From contig VUYV01000792.1 of assembly GCA_008711295.1 (NCBI GenBank), forward strand, positions 1 to 64,000: a stretch of 64,000 nucleotides of DNA. The letters run 5' to 3'. Positions 48,561 through 59,828 of this stretch are shown here, piece by piece. Made by a program: the position numbers and the translations under genes. This stretch comes from Anarhynchus alexandrinus. Its lineage: Eukaryota > Chordata > Aves > Charadriiformes > Charadriidae. Under the pieces are notes generated by a model that saw only the letters and a list, made by a program, of their open reading frames with translations, was not told the origin of the DNA and did not search any database. How positions within the stretch are numbered: position 1 is the first letter of the stretch; every line of letters starts with the position of its first letter.

Positions 48561-49486
48561 CCTGGTTGCTGGTCACATTTTCACCGATCTGAAAACTTCA
48601 GCGAAAAGGTATGCTGGTAGAGACAATTAGCTCAATTTTAGCTAGAGATGTTTAATTTCCCTCGGTTTGATGAAAGCAGAATTGTGCCCGCTGGCAGAAG
48701 ACAACTCCGTGTTTTATTTCAAGATGACATTTGCTTCGAGATAAATTTTGCTATAAAAAGATTTCCTCATTTTCTGTTCCTCTGACGGCGCTGACATATT
48801 TTTACCTGCTTGACCGTACAGGAGATATTTCATTAAATAAAGGATACCTGGGAAAATGTCAGATACAATCATCTGGAATATATCCGAACGCACCTCGGCA
48901 GAGTTCTCCGGAGCCTTCCCTGGGCTCAAGCCACGGGATCGCCGTATTCCCTAGCGGTGCCGTTGGCAGGCAGGACTTATTAAATTAGCCGTGTTACAAC
49001 ATTAATATTCTTTGATTGCATTGTGTTGGCTCAAGGAATACCCCGCGAAGCACCAGTTACTAGCTACAAAGGTAGATTTTAGTTTGAATGCCACACGGTG
49101 GTTGATAACGTAGCCCTTGTGAAAGCCAAAATTAAACGCTGGTTATACAGGAGATGGCTGTGCTTGAAGAGGACTCTTACCAGTTTATTGAAACCCGCCC
49201 GGTGTGACCCCGCGGGAGCCCTCGCGGTGCTGGTGAAACGCTGAGGGGCAAAACCCGCTTCTGCGGTGGAGATGAATGGAAAAATCTTTAAAGCGTTCTC
49301 AGACGTGTGCTTCTGAAAGACTGCTGCTGTCACAGTTATTATAGTCGGTACCTAGTCACTGTTTATTAATTTTAAATTTCCCAGTCTTGCAGAAGAGAAG
49401 TTGTGGTAATCTTTGCCAAGAGCGATGTTTGCTTCCTTTATAAGTGGCTCCGGATTTTCTGCTGACTGTTAGTAGGCTCTTCTTCA

Positions 49487-50115
49487 TAGAATCATAGAAT
49501 GGTTTAGGTTGGAAAGGCCCGTGAAGATCATCGAGTTCCAACCCCCCTGCCATAGGCAGGGACACCTCCCACCAGACCAGGTTGCCCAAGGCCACGTCCA
49601 GCCTGGCCTTGAATACCTCCAGGGATGGGGCCTCAACAACCTCTCTGGGCAACCTGGGCCAGTGCCTCAACACCCTCACAGTGAAAAACTTCTTCCTCAT
49701 GTTCAATCTAAACCTGCCCTCTTCCAGTTTGAAGCCATTCCCCCTCGTCCTATCACTCCATGCCCCAGTCAAAAGTCCTTCCCCAGCTCTCCTGTAGCCC
49801 CTTTAGGGACTGGAAGGCCACAATAAGATCTCCCCGGAGCCTTCTCTTCTCCAGGCTGAACAGCCCCAACTCTCTCAGCCTCTCCTCATAGGAGAGGTGC
49901 TCCAGCCCTCGGATCATCCTCGTGGCTCTCCTCTGGACACGCTCCAGCAGGTCCATGTCCTTCTTATGTTGGGGACTCCAGCGCTGGACGCAGTACTCCA
50001 GGTGGGGTCTCCCGAGAGTGGAGTAGAGGGGCAGAATCCCCCCCTCGCCCTGCTGGCCACACTTCTTCTGATGCAGCCCAGGATGCGGTTGGTCTTCTGG
50101 GCTGCGATCGCACAT
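49487..50115 (-). mobile_element. CR1 LINE, ORF2 C-terminus and 3' UTR (young group)
   Basis: The minus strand starts near [16 protein letters not shown], continues [20 protein letters not shown] and [20 protein letters not shown], and then [21 protein letters not shown] frame change occurs near 49760, after which [20 protein letters not shown] and [20 protein letters not shown] follow. It ends in the CATAGGCAGGG-type UTR and CCATTCTATGATTCTATG. Both frames are long and open, so the copy is young apart from this one frameshift and the 5' truncation. Confidence 0.97.
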
Positions 50116-50939
50116 AACGTATCATCTTAAAGCTGATACGGAGTTCACAATGGGCAGTGCCGGCTGCTGCTTTGTAAACTGGGTCAGTTGTTAAACTTTT
50201 GAAGCTACTCTAGTGTAAAGGTGGTGGTGGTGCAGTGTTCTGGTTTGGTTTTTGGGGTTTTTTTTTGTCCTAAGTTACTTTAAAGAGCTCTAGAACCTGT
50301 GACAGTGGTCCTGACAGGGACAGGAACTGGAAGTGGGTGGGCTCTGGGGAAGTAAAGGGGGGGAACCCCAGCCCAAACCCAAACAAAAAAAAAGGTAACC
50401 GTGCATTAGGCCACTGTGAGAAATGACCTTTTTTCCTAACAAATCTACGAACAACATGAAGAAATATTTCTTCTTATATTTCAATGTACTTTAAACATTT
50501 CCATGTGCTTTAAACCGGCGTCTAAACTGGCTCTGTGTTCCCGGTGAACATCCTTAAACTGTCTTTATTACTGACTCTATCATTCCAGTTTTTGAGTTAG
50601 CTGTAACAACTACCATTTTAACGCCTTTTGTTAAAACCTTCTTAAGTCTTTTCTAAAATCCCAGGAGGCCTTTCCTGCCTCACAAGGGCTGGCTTCAAAG
50701 GGTTGCAGAAAGACCTTGTGAGTTCTGCAGTGACTCTGCTTTGAAATAGCGCACAAAATTAAACGCAGATAAATACAATGTGATGAACAAGAGGAAAACC
50801 TTCAGATGTGAAGGGATAAGTCAATACCATTAACCAATACAAGGTTACAAGGTAGTTCTATGAAAACTCAGGCCAGAAGATTAAAGTTCTAGAGAAGTGT
50901 TAGCTCAAGTTACAGTAGTCAATAAAAAGGGGATCAGAT
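50116..50939. other. Non-coding stretch, no gene recognised
   Basis: No gene. It includes GTGGTGGTGGTG-like and T-rich runs near 50220-50270 and a G7 run at 50358-50364. Confidence 0.5.
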
Positions 50940-51612
50940 ATTTGATATTAAGAAAGGAGTAGAGAACAAAACAGAGGAGCCTCATGACACAACTGCCTAA
51001 ATCTGTGGTGCATCTGCATCTTTGATACTGTGTGTGGTTCTGCCACATCAAAAGTGGTATCGCAGAACTGGGAAAGGGTCAGGAAAAGGCGACAAGGATG
51101 ATCAAAAGCGCGAGCTGGCTTACGGACTGGGAGCAATTAAGTTGGCTCAGGCTCTCCAGCCTGGAGAAGAGGGGACCGGGAGCTGGAGAGGCAAGTAAGG
51201 ATGTGTCCCATGGACTGCGCAGTACAGACATCGATTGTTCGGTGCTTTTTATGAGCAGGAAATAGGGACAAAGTGAGTAAGGAAAACATCAGAGCAAACA
51301 AGCAGCTTGTTCGCACCATGTGTAATTAAGCTGTGCAGGGCTTCTAACCACGGGATGTTCTGGATGCTGAAAGCTGACCTTGCTTCAAGACAAGCTCATG
51401 GTGGATAAATCCATTGTGACTTACTAAATACAGAGGAAAACATCTTTTTTTCAGGGGGTCCCTGAAATAGAAATTGTTGGATCCTGGGAAGGTATCCCAG
51501 GGTGCTTCTCCCGCACCTCTACACATCTGTAGGTATTTGATCTTGCTGGTGCTACGGACAGGTTAATGGCCCAGATGGACCTTTGGCTGGAGCCTGTATG
51601 TGTGTTCTTATG
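50940..51612 (+). mobile_element. Ancient CR1/L3-like LINE, C-terminus to 3' end
   Basis: The 3' part, ATGGCCCAGATGGACCTTTG, then GCTGGAGCCTGTATGTGTG and TTCTTATGT, closely follows the known 3' end of ancient L3/CR1 elements (GATGGACCTTTGGTCTGACC, then TTCTTATG). Upstream, codons for GKGQEKATRMIKS and LSSLEKRGPG correspond to the CR1 [11 protein letters not shown] and [10 protein letters not shown] blocks. An earlier VVHLHL-like piece fits the PHLEYC block. Many frameshifts and deletions show great age. The 5' boundary is approximate. Confidence 0.75.
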
Positions 51613-53636
51613 TCCTGTACACTTCAAAGTTCAGCTCTTACACTAGTGAGTAGCTTAGGAATTGGAGGTAGGAAAACCTTTTCTACTGAACATTTCTATG
51701 CCAAAAGCATTTCCACACTTGTTTTTCTCCTGTAGGTGTCTATCGTTGCTGTCGCTGTAGACCCAGGCGGCATATTGCTGCTGCTTTTCTTTTCGGTGTA
51801 CAAGTGAAGAGACTCTATTTTCCCTCCTGTTAATACGGCCAAAGGAGCATGGTGTCCTCAGAACGGTGCTTCTGACTGTCCAGAATGTGTTTGGAAAACT
51901 GGAATCAGGACACCTCTTTATAGCATCATAAAAAATAGTCAATACAACTATGACTTGAATTTCTTTTTTTACTACAGTATGTTTTGACTGCAGTACTGAG
52001 ACAGAGTGAGCAGTCAAACAACTCATATGCCTGTGTGTCTCCAAACTGGTCACATCTTGGATATATACCTGAGACTCAGAAGGAAAGAGTAGCAAAAAAT
52101 CTGAATGAAATGTACTTTCAAAACGCAATGGAATGTTTTGGGGTTTAGGCAACGCAATGGGAAGTGTTTCTAAATGAAACGTATGCCTCCGTATCCGCTT
52201 GCAGAAGAAGAACAAGCTCGTATTTCTAAAAACGTGGAAGATTCAGTGCTGGAGAGTTTTGGTCCCTGGGACCTCTGCCTGCCCGTGGCACGCGTCGGTG
52301 CGGAGGGTGCTGGAGCCAGAAGGCGGCCGGTGGCACGGCCGGCATTGCTCCCCTCCGCTTGCTCACCGACATTCTTGGTGTACTACTGAGAGTTGGAGTA
52401 ACTGTCTTCTTTTGGCATTAAGTTACAAACTGGGAAATTCTTCTCTTAAGAAGTTTTTATTGCAACCAGTATGTTTCTGTGGAAAGTTTTTGTTTTAACA
52501 AATTAATGTTTTCCTACTATTGCCCTGTGTAGGAATGGCTCATAGTAATTACTTACAGTTCCTAACTGTCTTTCCTGCTCTCTGTTGGAGAAAGTGGGCA
52601 CAAGTCTGCACAACACTTACCAAGTCATTTTGGTTTCTCATTACTCCGTCTATTTAATGTCCTCTCAGCTTTCTCTGCTGAACCACAGCTGTGAAAATTA
52701 GCAGTGACAGTGGCAAGAGGTTGTCTACCACTGCCATAACTATGGAGTGGCTCTTAAACGTAACCGTTCACAGGTTTGTTCTCTCAGGGCCCAATGGGAT
52801 CTCCAGTCCCCTTCAGAAACCTTTAGGAGACAAAGGTTTGTACAGCTGAGCGTCTTATATGTCTTGAGGAGGTCAATGGGCTGATTTTTGTTTAAATAAT
52901 GTTTCTGGATATGAATCGTTTGATGTTTCTTGTTTTATGTAGCAGAGCAAAGGCATCCATTGACCGCGATCATTTTGCGAGTTGGGGCTGATTCCGGAGC
53001 AGGGTGGGTATTCTCAGATGTCTTAGTCTAAGGCTGAAACGATCAGGTATCAAACAACAAAAAAAAAGGGACCAAAAAAAGCATTGTAGTCTTTCTATCC
53101 AAATGTTGTTCTAGGACAAAAAAATACTAAGTATTTAGAAGAAAAGTAAACCAAACATTAATATCACTGACAAAGTTTGCTGTTGCGTTTGGAAACCTTT
53201 AGGGCCTGGACTTTGTAAGCTCTTCATAAACCAACACAAACATCTCGGAAATATTTGGTTCTGGGAAATGAAAACTGCAAAACAAACAGATTTTTTTTTT
53301 ATGCGTGTGTCTGTAGAAGGGAATGTCTGCACTGTGCACCTCCGCTGCCAGGGCGCGGGTTCGCGCCATCTCACCCATCGGCAACTACCGCTTTCTGTAG
53401 TAAAACAGAACCGAGTGTGTTTTACCTTTCTGCTCTAGAAAAATGCAGAAATATTCTCCATAGCATTCTTGGCTAACTCAAGCTCACGAGGCACACACGT
53501 CGTATACCACACGGGTCGTCACCTCACACAGATTCAGCATCGTTCCGGGGAAAATAGTTATTTCTTTGTCCTTGGAAATTGCCAATCTGTTGAATACCAA
53601 ACCCTTCTGAACATAGAACTATGGGCTTTTTTCTTC

Positions 53637-53708
53637 TTTTTTTTAATTTTATTTTATTTTATTCTATTTTATTTTATTTTATTTTATTTTATTTTATTTT
53701 TAATTTTG
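53637..53708. repeat. (TTTTA)n microsatellite
   Basis: About a dozen ATTTT units with one interruption (ATTCT). The array is likely to vary in length between individuals. Confidence 0.95.
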
Positions 53709-56700
53709 GCTGTGTGTTTAACCTCCTGTCCACTCTACCCTCTTCCTCCTTCATATACTGGAGGTTTGAGCACTAATTTTTTAGACCTGAATTTGCCTGA
53801 GTGACTACTGAATGCGAAGGGCTTATGCCATCACCTCTCTGGCCTCAAACATACACGACAATTGCCAAACTATTGGTGAAGATTTGTTTTCATAAGACCT
53901 TCATATGTACACCGTGGTCCTTGGCAAAAATCTGACAACTGATGAGCAGATACTGTGGAAATGCTTGAGAAAATTTGTGGTTTATATAAGGCTTGTCCAG
54001 CATTCTCCGTCCCTTTTCCCACTTCTCTGAAACTTTCAAGCATCCAGTTGGGAAGTCCTAAAAAGCCCATTTGACCCTTGACACAAAATGTGTGTTTACA
54101 TAGTAACTATTCCATTAAAAAACTCTCCTGAAATAAGTGATTATAAATTATTCAGAGAAAAATATGAATAATAAAAACTATTTTGATATTTTTGAATGTA
54201 AGTTTGAGGGGAAAGAGCAAACTTCACTGAAAAAAATGTTTGCCGAGTTGAAGCTCCTAGTTCCGTAATGAATTTTGGGTTTGATTTTTTTTATTTGCAG
54301 AATGTACCTCATACGTGAAATTTCAAGTTTTACCAGCGGCAAAATAATAATAAAAAATAACAGCTTCCATATGGTATTTTTATGTTTTGCAGATTCCCAA
54401 AAGTTACCTGATAGTTTGGGTGCTCTTGATTTTCAGAAAAACAAATCCAGTTCCCCGAATCACAATCAATTTTTAAGAGATTTGGGGCTTTTCTGTGGAT
54501 CATAAATTTTGCTTTTGTTATCGCAGCATATATTTTGCAGAATACCGTCAGAAATGTTTGTTTTGAGACCTTTAAAGGAAAAATTAATTATCTTTTAAAT
54601 TTTCTCTTTGCACTGATGCTTTTTATAGTACGTCTTGCAGCAGTTTTAAAATGCCAGACTCACGCATCCTTTGTTAGTGCACGTTTTAAAGGAGTCTAAC
54701 TACAGTTTTACGCAATACAGTTGTTCTTGTGCAGAAATTAGGACATCTATAGGAAATGCTTGGTCGTGTAAAATGTCTTTAACAGTCATCTTTATCTCTC
54801 TGCTTCCCAAAATCTTCTCTTCACCAGTCCAAGCCCATATTAACGATGCAGGTAGTCTCACTCCTCGCTTAAAAATTTTGAAGGAGGCATCCTAAATAAC
54901 ACAGTGACAGTACGATTCTTATCACCTCTATCATTTCTTGGCCGCTAATAGAAATTTGCATCCCTGCACCGAAGCTATCGGAGATTTGCATAAAGGACCA
55001 TTTTCATGGAACTTCGAATAGCTGAGGCTTTGGCTATTGTCCAGATTGTCATTTTAATACAAATGCATTGCTCTCTGAAGAACAGTATTTTGAAAATTGG
55101 CTTCTAAAACTTGATCCCTAAGCCAGGCAGTTTGATTTTCAGTCGCTCGCTGAAGTCAATGGGCGCACTAATCAAGTCTGAAGTTAAATACACTTTCAAG
55201 TTCTTAAATACCTAAACGAGAATTTCAACTTCTATCTCCTTTGATTGTTGCCAGTGTGAAAGTAATGGCCATATGTTTTTGGTAGTGACTGACTACTGAA
55301 GGGAAGATTAACACAAGTGGTATTATATTGATGCTGTAGCGCTCATAAAAGGAGATGAAGATTCTCAGAACATGACAGCACATTGTAATAATGGGAGCTC
55401 AGCGCGTTGCGAGGGATGGGGAAAGCCACGGTCACGCAGAGAAAGAATTAAAATAATGGCCCAAACTGTCAAATCCTGTCCGCTCTTATCTTTGAATCAT
55501 TTCTATTACTTTTCCTTCTTCAAGGTTTTTCCGAAGGACTTTCATGAGCAGAACCGCAATCTAGCATTAGCGATTCAGTTGAGTCCTAGTTATTTGCGAA
55601 GTCCTAAAAAAAAGAAACCAAAGGACTGTTAAACGCTGTGGGTTCGCTGCTGCTGTTACCCCGCCAAAAGGCAGCGCCGCACCGGGGAGAGCTCAGCACG
55701 GGCTGTCAAAGCCTGCGAAAACGTTCATACCGCCACAGGAAAACAGTATGTCACCAACTACCAATACACAGCCCAAAATATGAATTCTGAGACTTCAGAA
55801 TTTTGTACAATAGTGTGTTTCAAATTACTTACTGAGGTTCGGTAGAGTTTCCTGGATGTGAGCAAAGTATGATTTATCGCCACGGAATATTTTGTTAGAA
55901 TAATTCTTCAAAGTCGGTAACACTGTAATTAGATGTCTTCAATTTTTCAAAACCTTCTATCTCTCCATGACAGACTCCCCTGTTTATTGTTGTCAGACAA
56001 AACCCACGCGCATCCGTGATGTTATTGCGCGCCCTCCGGCCTCGTTCATGGTTAAATTTCAAAGGGCATTGGGTTGGGTTGGGAGGTGGGTGCCCAGGCG
56101 GCGATACCAGCGAGGTGACTTTCCTCCCAGTGATTTTAATACACCAACAAACTCAAAGGGGCTCAGTATGAACTACAGAACGGCCTAAAACATGGAGAAG
56201 AGATGCGGGATAAAAGAGGGCAAGAAACTTCTGTGTATGTGACCCGCCAGCTGTTTGTGGGCTGGGAGGGGAATTCTCCTTGCGTTGGGTCGGGTAGATC
56301 CTGCGGGCAGATGCTGGGATGTTGCCATGAATAACTGAAAAAATATAAAATGAATGACATTCCCTATCCCAATATTTGTTTGAAATACTTTTAAACCTTT
56401 TAAACCTTCACTTTAAAATGATAGATGAATTTAGAAGAATTTAGTCCCACTGGATTCAACGGGGTTTCACATCCCACGGGTGTCCTTCCCAGGCGGGGGC
56501 CGGCGGCGCCGGGGCAGGGAGGGCACCCTTCCCGGCGGGCTCCTCGGCCCTCGCTGACCTCAGCAATTCGGCTGGAACGGGGTTTTTCTACATGTACGAG
56601 TTAGCCAGGTTAAATTGTGACGTGTCACCACAGAGCGAGCTGAAAAAAACCCCCACAACCGAAAAACCGGACCTCTTCCAGGTTGAAGCAGAACCACGCT

Positions 56701-58415
56701 CCCGACTCGATTAAACTCCTAAGTGTTCGGGAACAGAGGGGGCTTTTTGTTTCTGTTTATATGCGTATGTCTGCCACCCTTTTAAGTGTTGCTTTTACAG
56801 AATGCCCTGGTGTCCTTGTCTGCCTTTAAAATAACAAACCCCAGGTGTCAGGAGTTAAGAGAGGAAACTTGAAGGATCCAGTTGCAAGTGATATACAGCA
56901 GTAAATTGGAAACAACTTGGTCCAGACAAAAGCCAAACAAAAAACCAGAATACTGAGTGGATTTGATACCAGATTACAGCAGAGGCAACTGGCGAAGTAT
57001 CTTCTTAGGGTGAATTTCACAAAAAAGCAATTAATAAAAGGAATTAAGATGTGCGGTCTGCGTATGACTCCGGATTGAAGGCTCTGGACTTTGTGTCCTT
57101 TCTCGTTCATATGTGAGAGAAGACATGACGGATTATTTGTTTCAGCAGGCAGTGAGATTTGTGTAAGCAGACTTAAAAAGTCATTTCCTTAGTTTTTATG
57201 AGTTTATCTTCTACGGAAATGGAACCATGTATCAGTATCTTCAGCCTATAAAAGAGATTCCTCTGATCATGGATGGCCAATTTAATGAAAACTTCTTATT
57301 TTCAAAGTAGAGAACTCCTCCCTTCGTAGCTAGTGGAGGACCATGTAAAATGCAGAAAGTTAGTAAAAATGTGTGCCTCCCTGACCTCCCTGCAACGCAA
57401 AGACGAGAGGCGTCGGAGCTGAAGCGCTGCCTTTGGCGATGGGCCGTCTTGCCCCATGGCAGATTCTCTTTGTGCCCTCTCCCGGGGGACGCGCGGAGCC
57501 CGGCCCCAAAACAGCTGTTGGGTCACAGATGACTCCGGTTGCTCTATTTTATTATTTTTTTTAATATTTTGTGGTCTTATTTTATGAAAAACGGTGTTCT
57601 GAAGCTACGCCTGTTCGTGTATGTGCTCGAGCCATTGGTTTTAGTTTTGGGTTTTTTTTTAAAAAAAATCCCCCCTCCACACAGCGGGGTGTTAAAAGAA
57701 GGGCGAGCGCTTTGTTCAAAGGTGCGGTTCTCAAAGTACCGGTTCAGAGGTATTTGAAAATCACCGGGGACGATTTTTTTTATTGTTTATCATACGTTGG
57801 TTAATTTTATCACCAGGATATTCACTTTTGGATTTTGCAAGATCATAGCCGATGTATATATTTTCCAAGTTGGAACTATCTTTGTTCTCATCCAGCCCCA
57901 ATTTTTTTTTCTATAAAAGGCTGCAAGTTCACGAAATTAAGGCGGCTATTTCATGTAAAATACTGTAAAAGCTCTGACCTGGGAACTCTGACCCCTCAAA
58001 TTTTACTGGTTGATGTGTTTTCGGGAAGGGATTAGACGCTAACTCCAGTATGCGTGTGAAGTCCTTGGGCTGGCTGGAGATCCTCAACCAATTCCGCCGC
58101 TGTCAGTGTAGAAGCAGGCATAATTTACAGACGTTAATATCTGCCATGAGCTGTTTTGGGAACACGTATCGCCCCGTCCTTTCAGCTCCAGCTGGTATCC
58201 CTCACCATGGCAGGGCTGCTCTCGCCCTTATATTTGCTTATATTTGCACGGGAGCCATGGCTTTTTCTGGCCGACAGCAAGAATACGTTGGAAATCCTGC
58301 TCTTTTTGTGCCATACTTAATAATGGAAAATACTATAAATTGAAACAAGCTTATTTAAATCCTTCAGACGCGTATCACATTTCTCAGGAACTGGCCAGGA
58401 ATAGCTAAATAAATT

Positions 58416-58451
58416 ACACCGGGGTCTTCAAATCACACCGGGGTCCTCAAA
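58416..58451. repeat. Short tandem duplication, period 19
   Basis: ACACCGGGGTCTTCAAA at 58416-58432 is repeated as ACACCGGGGTCCTCAAA at 58435-58451 with one difference. Confidence 0.9.
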
Positions 58452-58539
58452 GGAGAAGTGCTTTCCCACCATTTGAATTCCGTCGGTGTCTTACGTAGCT
58501 GAAGAGATAACAGGGGGTGAGTTTCAAGGAGAAACACGC

Positions 58540-58920
58540 AGTTCAGAAGTTTGCGTCCCGCTCCCGCCCCGGCGGTGGGGCTGCAGAAGGAGCCTTGAAC
58601 TGGTGAGAGCCGTGTGAGGAGTTTCCGGCTGCGGGCGTGCGGTGGGAACGCGGGGCAGCGGCGGCGCGGCGGGCCGGGCACGCGCGAGGGTTAGACAGCA
58701 GACTTTAATGTAAACCACATTTCTCATCGTCTGGGGGATGGGGCTCGACAAGAACGGCGATATTCCCCGTCGCCAACTGCTTCAGTGTCCGGCAGCGCTG
58801 TAGGAAGTTGGGAAAGGCCGAGCCGGAGCGGCTGCGGCGGCGTTGGTGCCCAGGAAGGGGCTGGAGGGAGCCAAGGGGAGTCGCTCGGCAGAGCCCCCGG
58901 CGGTTCAGGGACGAGCAAGG
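58540..58920. other. Best CpG-island-like segment of the window
   Basis: Two CpG-dense parts (58541-58690, with about twenty CpG in 150 bases including GGCAGCGGCGGCGCGGCGGG, and 58800-58915) are joined by moderately GC-rich DNA. No TATA box or plausible first exon was found. It could be a distal promoter, an lncRNA start or an orphan CpG island. That is inference from composition. Confidence 0.45.
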
Positions 58921-59129
58921 AGTGCAGAAAACAACAATGAAATGCATCGCTTCTTCATCGTTCTCCCTTTCCCACCTCCCACTTGTGTCCCGAAAGCCAC
59001 CAAACGTTCCCGGCACCTGATTTACCAGTGCTAAAAGGAAAAAAAGCCTTAAAAAAAAAACTTACCAGGGGAAATAAAAGGGTTATAGGAATAAATATGC
59101 TTAGAATAGATTAAATTAAAACCTGAAAA

Positions 59130-59340
59130 TGAACAATACGGTTAAACTCTAAGCTGCTCGCAAGTTGTCACAAAGTGAACTACATTATTTATTGTTGTTG
59201 TGATGAAAATGTATCTAATTAGGGTCTTAATATAATATACGAGTACCTGAATCATGTAGCTCATTCAAATGAGATCCAATAAAATCTTAATTACGCGCTG
59301 CATTACTGTGTATTTCACATGCTATATATCTTTACCAGAA
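59130..59340. promoter_or_regulatory. Candidate conserved AT-rich regulatory block
   Basis: Non-repetitive sequence with TATTTATTGTTGTTGTGATG, GTATCTAATTAGGGTC, CATTCAAATGAG and CTTAATTACGCGC. It contains SOX-like (ATTGTTG) and homeodomain (CTAATTAG) cores and has no coding potential. The enhancer call is inference and cannot be tested without alignment. Confidence 0.27.
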
Positions 59341-59707
59341 AACTATCTAAATATTTGAGTTAAAAACAAAGCAAAAAAACCTTTTTGTTTGAAAACAGGC
59401 AGCTGTAAACCCTCATCTTGCAAGCGTTTGCTCATGTTCTGTCTCATAAGAAACGCCATTGATTTGAAACGGTGGTGGTAAGCGCTGAAAACTGAGCGGA
59501 TCTGTGCCATCCGTTAGCAAACGTGCGCCCCAAAGAGCCAAGTGCTGATGCCGGAGAATTGCGTCGCGACGAATAAATTTCAGATTTGTCTAAAACAACT
59601 TCAGATCACTTTTGTTCTTGTAAATACAAGATATCTGTTGTTATATTTTATTTTTAAGTAACATTTTATATTTAAGTAAATTTTATTTTTCAATAAACTA
59701 AAAGTTT

Positions 59708-59828
59708 AAGGCCAGGCTGGACGGGGCTTGGAGCAACCTGGTCCAGTGGGAGGTCTTCCTGCCCATGGCGGGTGGTTGGAACTAGATGATCTCTAAGGTC
59801 ACTCCCAACCTAAACCATTCTATGATTT
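59708..59828 (+). mobile_element. CR1 LINE fragment, extreme 3' end (sister group)
   Basis: Only the last ~120 bases are present: AAGGCCAGGCTGGACGGGGC, TTGGAGCAACCTGG, CTGCCCATGGCGGG, then CCAACCTAAACCATTCTATG and ATTTTA. The sequence is diverged by a few substitutions and a small deletion in the UTR core. Confidence 0.93.

Larger units (their letters stand above)
47641..49486. other. Non-coding stretch, no gene recognised
   Basis: A short GACACCATATATA tandem unit (about 47632-47660) touches the CR1 5' edge. A CpG-rich patch lies at 47805-48030. A long pyrimidine tract ending in CAG is at 48229-48260. A possible regulatory block lies at 48310-48560. No exon could be supported. Confidence 0.5.
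51613..59707. other. Non-coding stretch, no gene recognised
   Basis: About 8 kb without a supported gene. The longest open frame of the window, 186 codons on the minus strand at 52215-51655, has no signature I recognise. Also present are a (TTTTA)n microsatellite (53637-53708), a CpG-rich patch (58540-58920), a small tandem duplication (58416-58451) and a possible regulatory block (59130-59340). Confidence 0.5.
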
